64,000 nt of DNA from Bolinopsis microptera. Lineage: Eukaryota; Ctenophora; Tentaculata; Lobata; Bolinopsidae. The DNA lies in the NCBI RefSeq assembly GCF_026151205.1, contig NC_087084.1:11869453-11933452 (forward strand), read 5' to 3'. This document shows, piece by piece, positions 10,003 to 19,999 of the stretch. Each line of letters opens with the position of its first letter. Positions within the stretch are counted from its first letter, which is position 1. The position numbers were made by a program, and so were the translations under genes. Under the pieces are notes generated by a model. It ran no database searches, was not told where the DNA came from, and saw nothing but the letters and a program-made list of their open reading frames with translations.

Positions 10003-13000
10003 TTAACTGTGCTTCTTTTTCATGAGGTGAGCTAAAGGAGAAATTGAACATATTGGCACTATAGTTACTACCCCGTCGCTAGATTTCACTTGAACAGAGG
10101 GTGAAGATGATGAGAAACACCAGGATAACTGTGATGTCTGAGTACTCCAGCGCGTTACTCACAAACAGTACCTGGTATTGTTCTCTGTCAGTTCAGAAAG
10201 TAAGTTTGGTAGCATAAGTTAAACAACACTTACAAGTAAGTTTAGTAGCATAAGTTAAACAACACTTACAAGTAAGTTTAGTAGCATAAGTTAAACAACA
10301 CTTACAAGTAAGTTTGGTAGCATAAGTTAAACAGCACTTACAAGTAAGTTTGGTAGCATAAGTTAAACAGCACTTACAAGTAAGTTTAGTAGCATAAGTT
10401 AAACAGCACTTACAAGTAAGTTTAGTAGCATAAGTTAAACAACACTTACAAGTAAGTTTGGTAGCATAAGTTAAACAGCACTTACAAGTAAGTTTGGTAG
10501 CATAAGTTAAACAGCACTTACAAGTAAGTTTAGTAGCATAAGTTAAACAACACTTACAAGTAAGTTTAGTAGCATAAGTTAAACAGCACTTACAAGTAAG
10601 TTTAGTAGCATAAGTTAAACAGCACTTACAAGTAAGTTTAGTAGCATAAGTTAAACAACACTTACGAGTAAGTTTGGTAGCATAAGTTAAACAGCACTTA
10701 CAAGTAAGTTTGGTAGCATAAGTTAAACAACACTTACAAGTAAGTTTAGTAGCATAAGTTAAACAGCACTTACAAGTAAGTTTAGTAGCATAAGTTAAAC
10801 AACACTTACAAGTAAGTTTAGTAGTGTGGTTGGAAGGAAGATAACAATGGCGACCAAATACCACGAAGCCCAATAAGACAATCTTTTTAGCCCGTTCATT
10901 GTCAAAAACTCCTGAAATCAATATCAGCTGTTGACTGAAAAACTGTCGTTGAATTAAGTGGATTTTTCTTCTTTGGTCGCAAGCGAACCATTGTGAAATG
11001 ACACACAGAATCTTAATGTCAGACTCAAAATATGAATAAGGATTAAAAATGTCTACTACTGTTATAGACGATACATTTATCAGTGTTTAATGTCCTTACT
11101 ATTCAGTCGTAGTTCGTTCCGAAAGTATTATTCCACATTAATTACACTACGCTTACCTTGATACCTAGAGTCCTTTGCTCGGTTATCTCTCTCACTAGGT
11201 CGGCAGCCAACAGCCCGTATGATATCAGCAGCAGGAGCAGAGGCAGTACTATAGGGATCATCGCTAGATACAGATCCTTAGTGTACCTTGGAGGAGGGAA
11301 TACGTTTAAAAGGGATTTGTTCAAAAGTGTTTCATTCTACATTCTACACGAGTATGAAGGGTACCTGCTGTTACCACTGATCTGGGAATCGCTACCAGGT
11401 CATATTTACATTATCCGCTCGCTACTTGGAGAGGATGCTATCTCAAGACAGGTGATCCGTAACGATCAGGTGATGTGTAACCACTAACCAGTGCGACTGA
11501 ACGCTCAGCTCACCTACTACATCAGATCACATCCTGAGCTTGACAAGTAGCTCACATCATCTAGTAAATCTAGCATGACCAGATCTGTACATACCCACAA
11601 CTGGCATTAACAAGCTCGTTATCTTCCCATATGTATAAATAACCAACCACAATGCATTAGTCATCAATCGTTTCAACTTCAGTTTACAGTTCACACCTTG
11701 ACACGAACATGAATTCCGTTTACAGAAAACCTGGCTACTCCGTTACCACCGACAAGTCTTCCCTCCTTCACCCTCCCCCATCCCATCACTACGAGACTCG
11801 AATGATCCACGCTAACATCTTCTCGGTTGGGGCAAGCCATCCTGATCCTGACGAACCTTTCTTCACTCACCTTACCCTTTCTCCAGACTCCAGTTACAGG
11901 ACTCCACCGAGACCTTCACAACCGGAGATGATATACTATGATGTCACTCCTGTCAAGTCTATATTGGACATTTTTTCCACTCCTCACGATGAGATTATGA
12001 TGGATCCTGAAGACGAAACAGATCCTGAAGACGAATCAGACCATGAAGACGAATCAGACCATGAAGACGAATCAGACCATGAAGACGAATCAGACCCTGA
12101 AGACCCTGAAGGCGAATCAGACCTTGAAAACGAATCAGACCCTGAAGACGAATCAGACCCTGAAATCTCCTTCACCATCATGAAGAGTGCATTCAATGGA
12201 ACACCCCGGAGACCCTGCCCTATACCAGTCACCCTCGACATCGAGATGAAGGAACTGACTCTAACTGATCCTACTTCTCCTCCACAACCAACCACACCTC
12301 CACCTCGTCTTTCTGGACCCCACCTTCAACCCAACGGATCTGAACCTAAAACCCCTACCACTCCTACCATACCACATAAACTCTCTGGTCCCCATCGACC
12401 TAAACCATCATCCCCCTCGGACCAGGTCTTCACCTCACCGACCTCCCCCTCTCTCCTGGCCTTTTCTTCTCTATCACTGCAGTCACCTACTCGACCCAGA
12501 AGATCAGAGCGGATTAGACGGAGAACACGGGGGATTTCTTCAGAGCAGGAGGAGGAGCTAAATCAATACTTCCTGAGGAGCAAACACTGTGGATCTGGGT
12601 CCCGGAGACAGGTTGCCAAGATGGTTGGGATCAAGGAGTCTACTGTGTTCCAGTGGTTCGTCACCAAGAAGAAAGCTTGAATATTTTTGTATTTTGTATG
12701 TTTTTATATGGGATTGATTATTAATTTAATAACTTAAATAGTTTACTGTTACTTTGTTCAAAAACTGATGTAAGCGATCAAACAAATTATCATAGTAAAC
12801 TTACGGAGCATGAGGAAATTTCTGCATCGTGACATCTTCTGAGAAGGAACGTCCTGATACCCGGGAGTCAACAGCCGTCTGCAGAGCAAGGAAGCCACTC
12901 CGAAAATAAAACGGTAGCCCTGGTTATTTTATCGTCATTAAGGAGAAATATAATTTACTAATTATTAAGAATACAAGGAATACAAGGAATACAAGGAATA

Positions 13001-13774
13001 CAAGGAATACAAGGAATACAAGGAATACAAGGAATACAAGGAATACAAGGAATACAAGGAATACAAGGAATACAAGGAATACAAGGAATACAAGGAATAC
13101 AAGGAATACAAATTTCAAATATTAAGTTACAACAGCAACTGTCAAGATAATAATAATAATAAAATAACTATTATTATGAAGTAGCATATCTGAGAAAATG
13201 TGTTTATAAATTATTAATTACCATCGAATGAGCTGTTAGACCGAGGAGCTGGAGAGGCTATCATGTGGAAGATTCTATCCGTGTACCACAAACTCAGCCA
13301 ACTCTTTATTCTTATGCTGTAACTGAAACACAAATACTTCTTGTTCGTTTGTTCTCTAAGCCACAAAGAATGAAAAGTTCTTAATACACAGTGCTTTCCT
13401 TTTAAGTCTATCTAAGAAATTTACAATTCAATGATGTAATAATAATGTCATTAACATCAATGAACTGTAACGAAACCTATCAATTTGTTAATATAATTCA
13501 TTAAAACAAGTTTTCGAGCTCTGAACGAGTCCCACTCCTAACTCCAAATGCCTCAATGTCAAATTTTCAATGTCACCGCGTATTTATGCCTAAGTTCTCA
13601 TTCTCAAAAAGCAATGTTTCTGGGTCACCTTTGTTGGTGGAGTTCTACAGGGTGAAATATTAGAGCTGCTAGAGTGTGACTGTACAGAGTGTGATTATTC
13701 TTCAGTACACTCTCTATCGCCAAAATCAACTCCCAACCACAACCCACATCTATAACTTTCTATGATGTTGATAA
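10003..13774 (-). CDS. ABCA-family transporter, N-terminal transmembrane part, truncated
   Basis: Exons in transcription order: 13774-13711, 13322-13222, 12919-12805, 11286-11157, 10911-10810, 10171-10090, 10031-10003. Phases agree throughout (2 + 207 codons including TAA). The translation carries ABCA hallmarks: YSIRIKSW and [12 protein letters not shown] in the large extracellular region, [16 protein letters not shown] entering a membrane helix, then the junction [11 protein letters not shown], which matches the family's KEkrLKExMrxMGL signature, then two hydrophobic helices. ABCA proteins flip or export lipids. Normally two nucleotide-binding domains follow, but the frame ends 370 bp before the convergent LDLa gene, so Walker motifs are absent. 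I also found no first exon with the initial helix. It is a broken copy or a reduced membrane protein. The last exon (28 coding nt plus stop) is the least certain. Confidence 0.8.
10199..10830 (-). repeat. 36-bp minisatellite duplicated from an exon/intron junction
   Basis: About 17 near-identical 36-bp units fill nearly all of the ABCA intron at 10172-10809. Each includes cttacaagtaagtttagtag. On the minus strand the first unit is the end of the ABCA exon (coding ...LLNLL) joined to its donor cttgtaagtg, and later copies repeat both parts. Units differ at only a few sites, e.g. tttagtag or tttggtag and aacaac or aacagc. An open frame runs through the array on the minus strand but is out of the ABCA frame. 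Confidence 0.95.
11634..11640 (+). promoter_or_regulatory. TATA box of the nested homeodomain-like gene
   Basis: TATAAAT lies 69 nt before the ATG of the intronless gene at 11709. That spacing would place a start site near 11665 and give a short 5' leader. The assignment is based on motif and position only. Confidence 0.5.
11709..12680 (+). CDS. Intronless acidic protein with divergent C-terminal homeodomain
   Basis: A 323-residue single-exon frame. Residues about 95-155 are an acidic tandem repeat of the type [12 protein letters not shown]. Residues about 175-270 are Pro/Ser/Thr-rich and probably disordered. A basic stretch, [14 protein letters not shown], then leads into a helix-turn-helix to the end. 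Helix 1 carries ELNQYF with homeodomain Leu16 and Phe20, helix 2 RRQVAKMVG, helix 3 [12 protein letters not shown]. Trp48 and Phe49 are kept, but position 51, normally Asn, is Thr, and 53 is Lys. The protein stops right after helix 3. It is probably a nuclear DNA-binding or adaptor factor, with the acidic region as a possible activation segment. It sits antisense inside an ABCA intron, which suggests a retrocopy or nested gene. The class is not assignable by eye. Confidence 0.8.
   Translation: MNSVYRKPGYSVTTDKSSLLHPPPSHHYETRMIHANIFSVGASHPDPDEPFFTHLTLSPDSSYRTPPRPSQPEMIYYDVTPVKSILDIFSTPHDEIMMDPEDETDPEDESDHEDESDHEDESDHEDESDPEDPEGESDLENESDPEDESDPEISFTIMKSAFNGTPRRPCPIPVTLDIEMKELTLTDPTSPPQPTTPPPRLSGPHLQPNGSEPKTPTTPTIPHKLSGPHRPKPSSPSDQVFTSPTSPSLLAFSSLSLQSPTRPRRSERIRRRTRGISSEQEEELNQYFLRSKHCGSGSRRQVAKMVGIKESTVFQWFVTKKKA
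12000..12160 (+). repeat. 15-bp in-frame coding repeat (acidic)
   Basis: Units like gaagacgaatcagaccctga recur about ten times within the homeodomain-like gene, encoding Asp/Glu/Ser repeats with Pro or His. The period preserves the frame. The LDLa gene nearby has an independent 15-bp coding repeat with a different unit. Confidence 0.9.
12967..13110. repeat. 9-bp tandem repeat (aaggaatac)n
   Basis: About 16 nearly perfect copies of aaggaatac sit inside the ABCA intron between the exons at 12919 and 13222. The open Val/Phe/Leu frame across it is an artefact. Confidence 0.97.
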
Positions 13775-14060
13775 CTTGAGATGCAGGGAGAATGAGGGGT
13801 TGAGAAGAGGAGCGAAGGTTAAAGAAAAAGAGAGGATTATATTGAGAGGGATGTCGAGTTTCAGTTAGAGGATTAAAAGGGTTGACAGAGAGGGAGACGT
13901 AACGCAGTTTTGCTAGTACCTCAGTTGAGTTTTTCAAAATTGTCCCACATTCAAACGAATGCACAGCGGGGCCCTTCGTTGCGCCACTGGTTGAGAGGGA
14001 GACTTAAAAGTAGGAGGAGGGGTTGAGAAGTGTATATGAACAACTTTTGAAACCATCTAA
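13775..14060. other. Region upstream of the first recognised ABCA exon
   Basis: On the minus strand a pyrimidine-rich run precedes the acceptor at 13775, consistent with an intron. The exon that should supply one base to the codon split at 13774 was not found. A ccagtggcgcaacgaag word on the minus strand around 13970-13985 resembles DNA transposon ends. Confidence 0.4.
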
Positions 14061-14256
14061 TAGATCACGTGTTGTAGATCACGTGTTGGAGATCACGTGT
14101 TGGAGATCACGTGTTGTAGATCACGTGTTGTAGATCACGTGTTGTAGATCACGTGTTGGAGATCACGTGTTGGAGATCACGTGTTGTAGATCACGTGTTG
14201 TAGATCACGTGTTGTAGATCACGTGCTGGAGATCACGTGCTGGAGATCACGTGTTG
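14061..14256. repeat. 14-bp tandem repeat carrying CACGTG in every unit
   Basis: Fourteen copies of a 14-bp unit, gatcacgtgttgta with g for t in some and c for t near the right end. Each contains a palindromic E-box CACGTG. It lies upstream of the recognised ABCA exons. Confidence 0.97.
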
Positions 14257-14664
14257 ACACTCGTTCAGAGTAGTCAATTGTTCGCCCCACGGAGACTTTT
14301 AATCATCAGTTATTTATATCTTTTTGGTGGCTAACAGTTAGGAAAACAGATCAATTTAGCAATGTACAAGTTTTATTCATACCATTACAGCATTACCAAC
14401 AATTGTACCAGCATCCTATTGTTAACCATGACCAGAGATTGTAGTCCCATCATGGAACAACGTGCAGATGAACAAGCAGCCAATCTTTAAATGACCTGGG
14501 AACTAACTGAGCTCACTTATCTTAACTAACAATTAGTGGTTATTCCGAGGGCTGTGATGAAACACCCAGTTTACTGACGGTTATTACTCAAGTAAGCAAT
14601 GATTCAAAAATCATAGCCAACAAGCAGGGACTTACAAATAGTAATTTCTTAATTGAAGTCACTC
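14257..14664. other. No gene seen
   Basis: AT-rich DNA between the E-box array and the LINE fragment. I looked for the missing ABCA first exon (a helix with a WKN-type motif) on the minus strand and did not find it. Confidence 0.4.
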
Positions 14665-15540
14665 TCGACTTACTTCGACTTAGGGCGGCCTAAACGTCCG
14701 AAAAGAGATAGTTTTTTCCCAAATCTTTCTATCTAGCATGAGTTTGTTAATCTCCTTGCTGTCGTCAAGCCCCGTGTCCTTCCGAAGGATGTCAATATAT
14801 GTGAGGTGTGGTCTTCCCCTTCGACGATGTCCTTGAAGGGGTTCCCAGAAGAGAAGTTGATGACTCAGAAGTTCTTCATGTCTGGCTAAATGACCTGCAA
14901 GTCTCATCCTCTGTGCAGCTATCTTATCAGATGCTCTGATGAGGTGTCCATACACCTTGGCGTTAGTCTGCCGCTCTTTCCAGTCAATGTTAAGTGCCAT
15001 CCTCAGCATTCTCGTATAACATCCATCAATACGTTTTGCGAGGGTCTGGCTGACAGTCCATGTTTCAGAGCCATATAGAAGGATGACTCGACTGTAGCCA
15101 GGAACAGTCGTATCTTGAGATCTATACGTATATCCGACTTCCATACAAGCTTCATCTGGTGACACGCTCCCCATGCCTTAGCTTTCCTCACTTCGAAGTC
15201 CTTCTCCGAACTCTTCATTCTACTACCTAAATATACAAAGTCATCGACTTTCTCAATGTTCTTCCCACTCCCAGCAACCAGAGTCGGGTTATCATTATCT
15301 CTTATGTTGATTACCATGTACTTAGTTTTCTCCTCGTTGAGGTGGAGTCCAACTGAGTTGGCCGCCAGTTCCAGACTCCTGAGGAAATCTTGTGCCTCCG
15401 CAACACTATCTGTTATAAGAGCAAGGTCGTCAGCAAAGTCCGCATCAGTGACCTTGACAGCCGGATAGCGTCGGCTTCTTCTAGGGTGTAGAGTAAACCC
15501 AAAGTCCCTACCCTCTAGGGACACCCTCATAATGTAGTCA
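14665..15540 (-). mobile_element. 5'-truncated RTE-like LINE, reverse transcriptase remnant
   Basis: On the minus strand one frame (15530 to about 15100) encodes the RT catalytic core ADFADDLALITDS followed by GLHLNEEKTKYMVIN and a DDFVYLGS block. A second frame (about 15150-14680) continues with VLLYGSETWTV, a TRMLRMALNIDWKERQ block and GHLARHEELL. The order and motifs are those of RTE-like or related endonuclease/RT LINEs. The frame change near 15070-15150 and the missing 5' half mean it is dead. The last codons end in FRPP and a stop; no poly(A) tail or target duplication was identified. Confidence 0.9.
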
Positions 15541-15844
15541 ATTTAAGTCAACATGTCAGTTATACGTTCAACCGTGAGTCTGAGCAGATGATTCCAGATC
15601 AGTGCAGGTTATTAATAATTATAGAATTCTCTGCCCAGGCTCGTATAATACGCTCACGCGCTTCCCAGGTCTCTATAACTCTAAAAGAACACACAGTCAA
15701 CTAGTCATGTGACTGCGTATGCAGTTGACAGCAAGCTTTGAAACGTAAACAAAATTTTGTTGGTCTATTGATATCATTTTAATATCGAGGTTTGTAACAT
15801 ACAATCAGACAGTTATCGTATTGAGATCAAAATCACAAAAAGTC
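15541..15844. other. No gene seen
   Basis: Short AT-rich spacer between the LINE remnant and the cgaggccgagg repeat element. No exon signature. Confidence 0.4.
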
Positions 15845-16137
15845 AAGGGTCGACCGAGGCCGAGGAAATTTTGCTTTGATAAAACCGAGGCCGAGGCAAA
15901 CCGAGGAATTATCCTCCTGACCGAGGCCGAGGAAAAATCGCTACTCCTCGGTAAAACCGAGGCCGAGGACTCGGTCGACCCTTAACATCTTCAAAATTTC
16001 GCCGAGGTCGAGGAATAATAATTTAATTTTAACCGAGGCCAAGGCAAACCGAGGAATTGTCCTCCTGACCGAGGCCGAAGAAAAATCGCTGTTCCTCGGT
16101 AAAATCGAGGCCGAGGCCGAGGACTCGGTCGACCCTT
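15845..16137. mobile_element. Short inverted-repeat element of accgaggccgagg units
   Basis: It begins with aagggtcgaccgag and ends with the reverse complement ctcggtcgaccctt at 16124-16137. A second ctcggtcgaccctt occurs at 15970-15983, so the element looks like two related halves in tandem. The interior repeats ccgaggccgagga many times and is GC-rich against AT-rich flanks. This is MITE-like; no coding capacity. Confidence 0.8.
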
Positions 16138-16336
16138 GCAAAAAGTTCTCCATATAGATTTAGAGATGGTATAACTATAATCTTATTTTTACAATTTAAG
16201 AATTAATCAACTTCTAAATTAATCTGAATAACTTTCACTTGTCAATAACAGTTTGAGTTAATTATCATATCAATACTTCGTCAGACATTGTAAAACTATA
16301 ACCCATTCGCGATGTTCGTGTTTTTAAATCTTATAT

Positions 16337-16640
16337 ACTGCCGTTCCCTGAGAAAAGGCTGTAAGTCACGTCGATGTCATTTTGAGAAAATGGAACAAAC
16401 AGGTTCGTCGTTTTATAGGTAAGTTTACTCGCATAAACGGGGTTAATTTTGACATTTATGCGTAAATAAATTATTGACATATATGTCCTAAACATACTTT
16501 AAAGCATAAATTCACCAACACTGATCTATAAAAACCATTTTTCTCCAGAATACCTAAACTATTTTCCCATCCACATTGGATTTGGACTTACATCCTTTTC
16601 TGAGGGAATTGCGGACTTACTGCCTTTTATCAGATTTGCA
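16337..16640 (+). mobile_element. Truncated copy of the ctgccgttccctgag repeat family
   Basis: Starting at actgccgttccctgagaaaa, this stretch matches the left part of the intact element at 54419-55502 over roughly 300 bp, sharing cataaacggggttaattttg and cataaattcaccaacactga. The matching right terminus is missing. Confidence 0.85.
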
Positions 16641-17458
16641 GGATGTGCTTCATTATGGGGATTCCTCTTTAGAAATTAATTAAGTGGGAGATGCAGTAAT
16701 AAGATGCAGTAATATTTCTCATTTACTAGTACAGCACAAATTTAATTAATTAAGCCATAAATGTTGTTAAATGTGAAATAAGAACGTCTCACGAATAACC
16801 ATAAAATAGCGTACTACTGCAGAAATAAGCAGTTTGGTTTCTTTCATGTGCGGTGTGAAAAATGTAAAATAATTAGTGTCATTACATTTACATCATCTAT
16901 ACTACTTCACTTGGATGATGATTAATCACTCTACACTTGACTGTCTTGTGACTTTTCTAACCCGTGTTCTAGGTGGCCCTGAATGACTGTTCCAAACCCT
17001 AACCGGAACCCTATAATATGAGCCCAACCCTTACCCTAACCCAATCCCAAACAAAAGCATATGCTGAAACCCTAACCCTTACGAGAAAAATCTTAGAAAA
17101 ATCTCGAAGATCGAGTGTAGAGTGATTTAGCACGCTCGACTTCACTTAGCAATGCCAATATAGTGTGCTTCATAATGGGGATGTCTTGTTTAGTCTCAGA
17201 GCAAATTGGAGATACTACATAGTGAAAATCTGGGGCAAACTCGGATGATACACAACTGAAGCTCATCCTGAAACCTGGGGAAATATTTTACAGCTGTCGT
17301 TTCCCCCAAGTGTGCCCCGAATTTGCCCCTCCAGCATATTACTCATTACCAAACCGCCTTCTGCAGTAAAGGCGGCCTTCACACCTGCAACATTCAACAA
17401 AATAATCAGCTGAATCAAAACAAGGAGAAAAAATCGATTCTGAAAAAAAAAAAACCAC
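16641..17458. repeat. Repeat-bearing spacer with degenerate telomere-like motifs
   Basis: 16641-16670 and 17161-17190 share a gtgcttcattatggggat-like word in direct orientation, suggesting flanks of an old insertion. Between 16996 and 17082 there are several degenerate ccctaaccc motifs. No exon was recognised. Confidence 0.5.
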
Positions 17459-19995
17459 TCAAGCAGCGAAAGTTTGTTTAGTAGACTTATCAAGGCAGGG
17501 AGTCTTATCCAAACAAATGTGCTCCTCATTGCCCTTCCCGCTAAATGGTCTGCTCAACATGCTACAACAGTGCTCAATATACTGGACTGCAGTGCTGCAC
17601 AGTTTCTTAGACCCCATCAGATAAACCAGGGGGTTCGCACACGAGTTCACCGTGAGCAGCACAAAATGGAACATCATGTTTATGTAGTGTTTGGCGGACA
17701 TGCTGTGGTAGAAGAAGTTAGGGGGGGTTGAGTTGGAGACTTGGTACATGGCCCCGATGAAGGAGGTGGTGATCCGGTAGACGACGGGCAGGTGGCAGAA
17801 GAAGAATATTATGGGGATTATTGTGACTGTTCGGGCGGCGTTTTCTTCTGATTGCTTTTGTTTCTTCTTTACAACCTGTAATATGGGTTTTTTTAAGGTT
17901 GAGATTTTTGGATAAACGTGTGATTTGATTAGACGCAAGCCAACATGGTCTCTCGGAAATATAACAAGAAAGAATCCCAATTTAACAAATAAAAAACATT
18001 TTTGTGGTAAGTAACACATACCTTGTACTGAATATTCTTTCTAGTGTAAAGTCTGAGGACTACGAGGAAGGAGGCGATGCCGATTATTAGAGCCGGGATG
18101 GTAACAGCTATCACTGTCACTATTAGGAGAAACGTAACGTAGTATCCTAGTCCTTTACCTAGGGGAGTGATATAAGACTATTACCAAACACAAAGATTTG
18201 TTTCTAATCGGATATTGAGTAGTGGATCAGAGAGGAAAATGCTAAATAGTATGTAGTTTAGATAAAATCACTAAGCACTATTATATTCCTGGTATTTCTA
18301 AGATATGAATAATTTTGTTTGAAAATTCTTCTTAGACTTAGTTCCAATTACAAAACAACATCCTACGTATTAACTACTATTACTAACCGGCGAGAAGACC
18401 ATACTTTCCCAAGTGAGCGATGCTGTTTCCATACTCAGGAATGTACCTAGTAGAACAGAACGATTATAAAAGCAGATAAATTACTGCTGGTATTGATTAT
18501 TGAAGAAATTAGTACTAGGAGGGGCAGAATTAACTACTTTAGCCTTGGATTAACATTATAATATGTCGACAACTACAAGCCAGTACCAGTATTAGGCGAA
18601 AACAATCAATTAAAAAGTACTTAATAAAAGAAGATATGTCAACGAGACCTAATTCTTCTCCACCCTTCTCCGACATATAAATATAATCACGAACAAAACA
18701 TTATCAAAATATTAGAGACGCCATAAACATATTCGCTAACTCTAATCGTACGCGAGAAAGCTGACTTATTTCAATAAAATAACGTACAGCCAACTGAGTA
18801 ACTGCAAGGAATGTTCAGCTAGCTACAAGGAATGAATACTCACGAATGTGTGCTCTTGACATAGAAAGGGAGGCAAGCAAAGGCTATAGCAATGGCCCAG
18901 CTTACTACAGTGAGAATGTAGATGTTCAGGGGTCTGGTGGGGAATGGGTGGTTATTTTGGAGTTATTATTGAATAAAAGTTCTAAACATAACAAGGGATA
19001 GTTAAATACAAAATCTAATCTTTCCCTGAAACAAATAAGTGAATATCAAAATGTCACTGTAGGCCATGATCAATGATATTTGGTTCTGACCGATTAGATA
19101 GAAATCTTTTAATGATTATTTAAATAACATATTTGGTTAAACTTGAGGAACTCACTTGAAGTAAGTGTTGTATTTGAAGGGGAGGTACAGCGCCACAGCC
19201 CTCCTAACCGCTATAACACAGACCAGCAACATGGAGACCATAACGAACAGATTGGAGCACCATCCCACCAGGTTTATCAGGAAGTCATACCATACAGACT
19301 CCTTCAACGTCTCTGCTTTCTAAAAGTATTATTTTTGCTTTTAGTATCTAAATTATAATCTCAATTATTTATATATTCTTTTTTTTAGATCATCAAGAGC
19401 ATGGAAAAATTCATGAAAACTAAGCAAATGTCAGTATAAGCAAAATAAGTTTTAGTAGTTAGTTGATAATTCGATAAGTTAATCTTCGTACCTTTGAGAA
19501 GGCGTATCTTCCGTAGAGTAGTGTGAAAGCATTAAAAGGGGTAGGAATAAGCAGGTTACCCAGATCCGCTATAGCCAGGTTACAAAGCAGCAGATAGGTG
19601 GTGTTGGTACATTTGGATCTTGTCTTAGCTTCCCGTCCGTTGAACACTTTCTTGCCGAGGATCTTTAGCACAAAGCCATTTTCAAGCGAACTGTGGAGGT
19701 TTGGTTGTTTTTAAAGTGCTGTGAAAATTGAAATGCGGTTATTACGTTCGGTAAAAGTTCGGCGATTGCTATTGTGGAGTCCGGCACCTTTTGAAAGTTC
19801 GTGGAGTGCGTTTAATATCGCCGTATAAGGAATATTGAAACCAAATAAAGTGTTCTCTATTCACGGAGGGGAAATGTAAAAAGGCCAAAAGGCTGCTTAC
19901 CCAACCAAGCAACAAAGTGACACCAAAACTCCAAGGAAAATATCAGTGGGGTAGCTGATACATCCATCACCTTTCTCTTCTTTTGTGCAAACCAT
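17459..19995 (-). CDS. Rhodopsin-class GPCR, 7 exons, 386 aa
   Basis: Exons in order: 19995-19901, 19690-19492, 19319-19156, 18933-18844, 18446-18388, 18158-18022, 17875-17459. They sum to 1161 nt with matching phases and GT/AG borders. TM1 ends in LVGSLENGFVLKIL (Asn1.50-like), TM2 has NLAIADL with Asp2.50 at residue 74, TM6 has FFCHLP (residues 273-278) and TM7 NSCANPLVYLM (NPxxY at 329-333), so it is a class A receptor. The N-terminus is only about 18 residues. The TM3 end reads RRAVAL in place of DRYxAI, so Asp3.49 and Tyr3.51 are replaced. No Cys at 3.25 and none in the second extracellular loop are visible. The tail is short and Cys-rich, with possible palmitoylation. The ligand class cannot be assigned. 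The start ATG follows an acceptor-like ctattag, so a 5' UTR intron or trans-splicing is possible. Confidence 0.9.
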
Positions 19996-19999
19996 TTCT

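Noticed and set aside
10151-10830. CRISPR-like regular repeat
   Set aside because: Units are contiguous without unique spacers, and the host is an animal.
10193-10921. 242-codon minus-strand frame of [12 protein letters not shown] repeats
   Set aside because: It runs through the junction minisatellite in a frame different from the ABCA frame. The hydrophobic, family-like translation is the other frame, spliced at 10810.
11142-11324. Initial reading of the hydrophobic minus-strand segment as a second GPCR (TM5)
   Set aside because: The following exon supplies [11 protein letters not shown] and further helices, which fit ABCA and not a GPCR. The upstream extracellular exons confirm this.
11158-11487. 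109-codon plus-strand frame
   Set aside because: Antisense shadow of the ABCA exon at 11157-11286.
13971-13985. Possible extra ABCA exon ending at a gtactag donor upstream of 13774
   Set aside because: Only the reading that ends in phase 0 is open, which does not match the phase-1 start of the exon at 13774, and the translation shows no ABCA motif.
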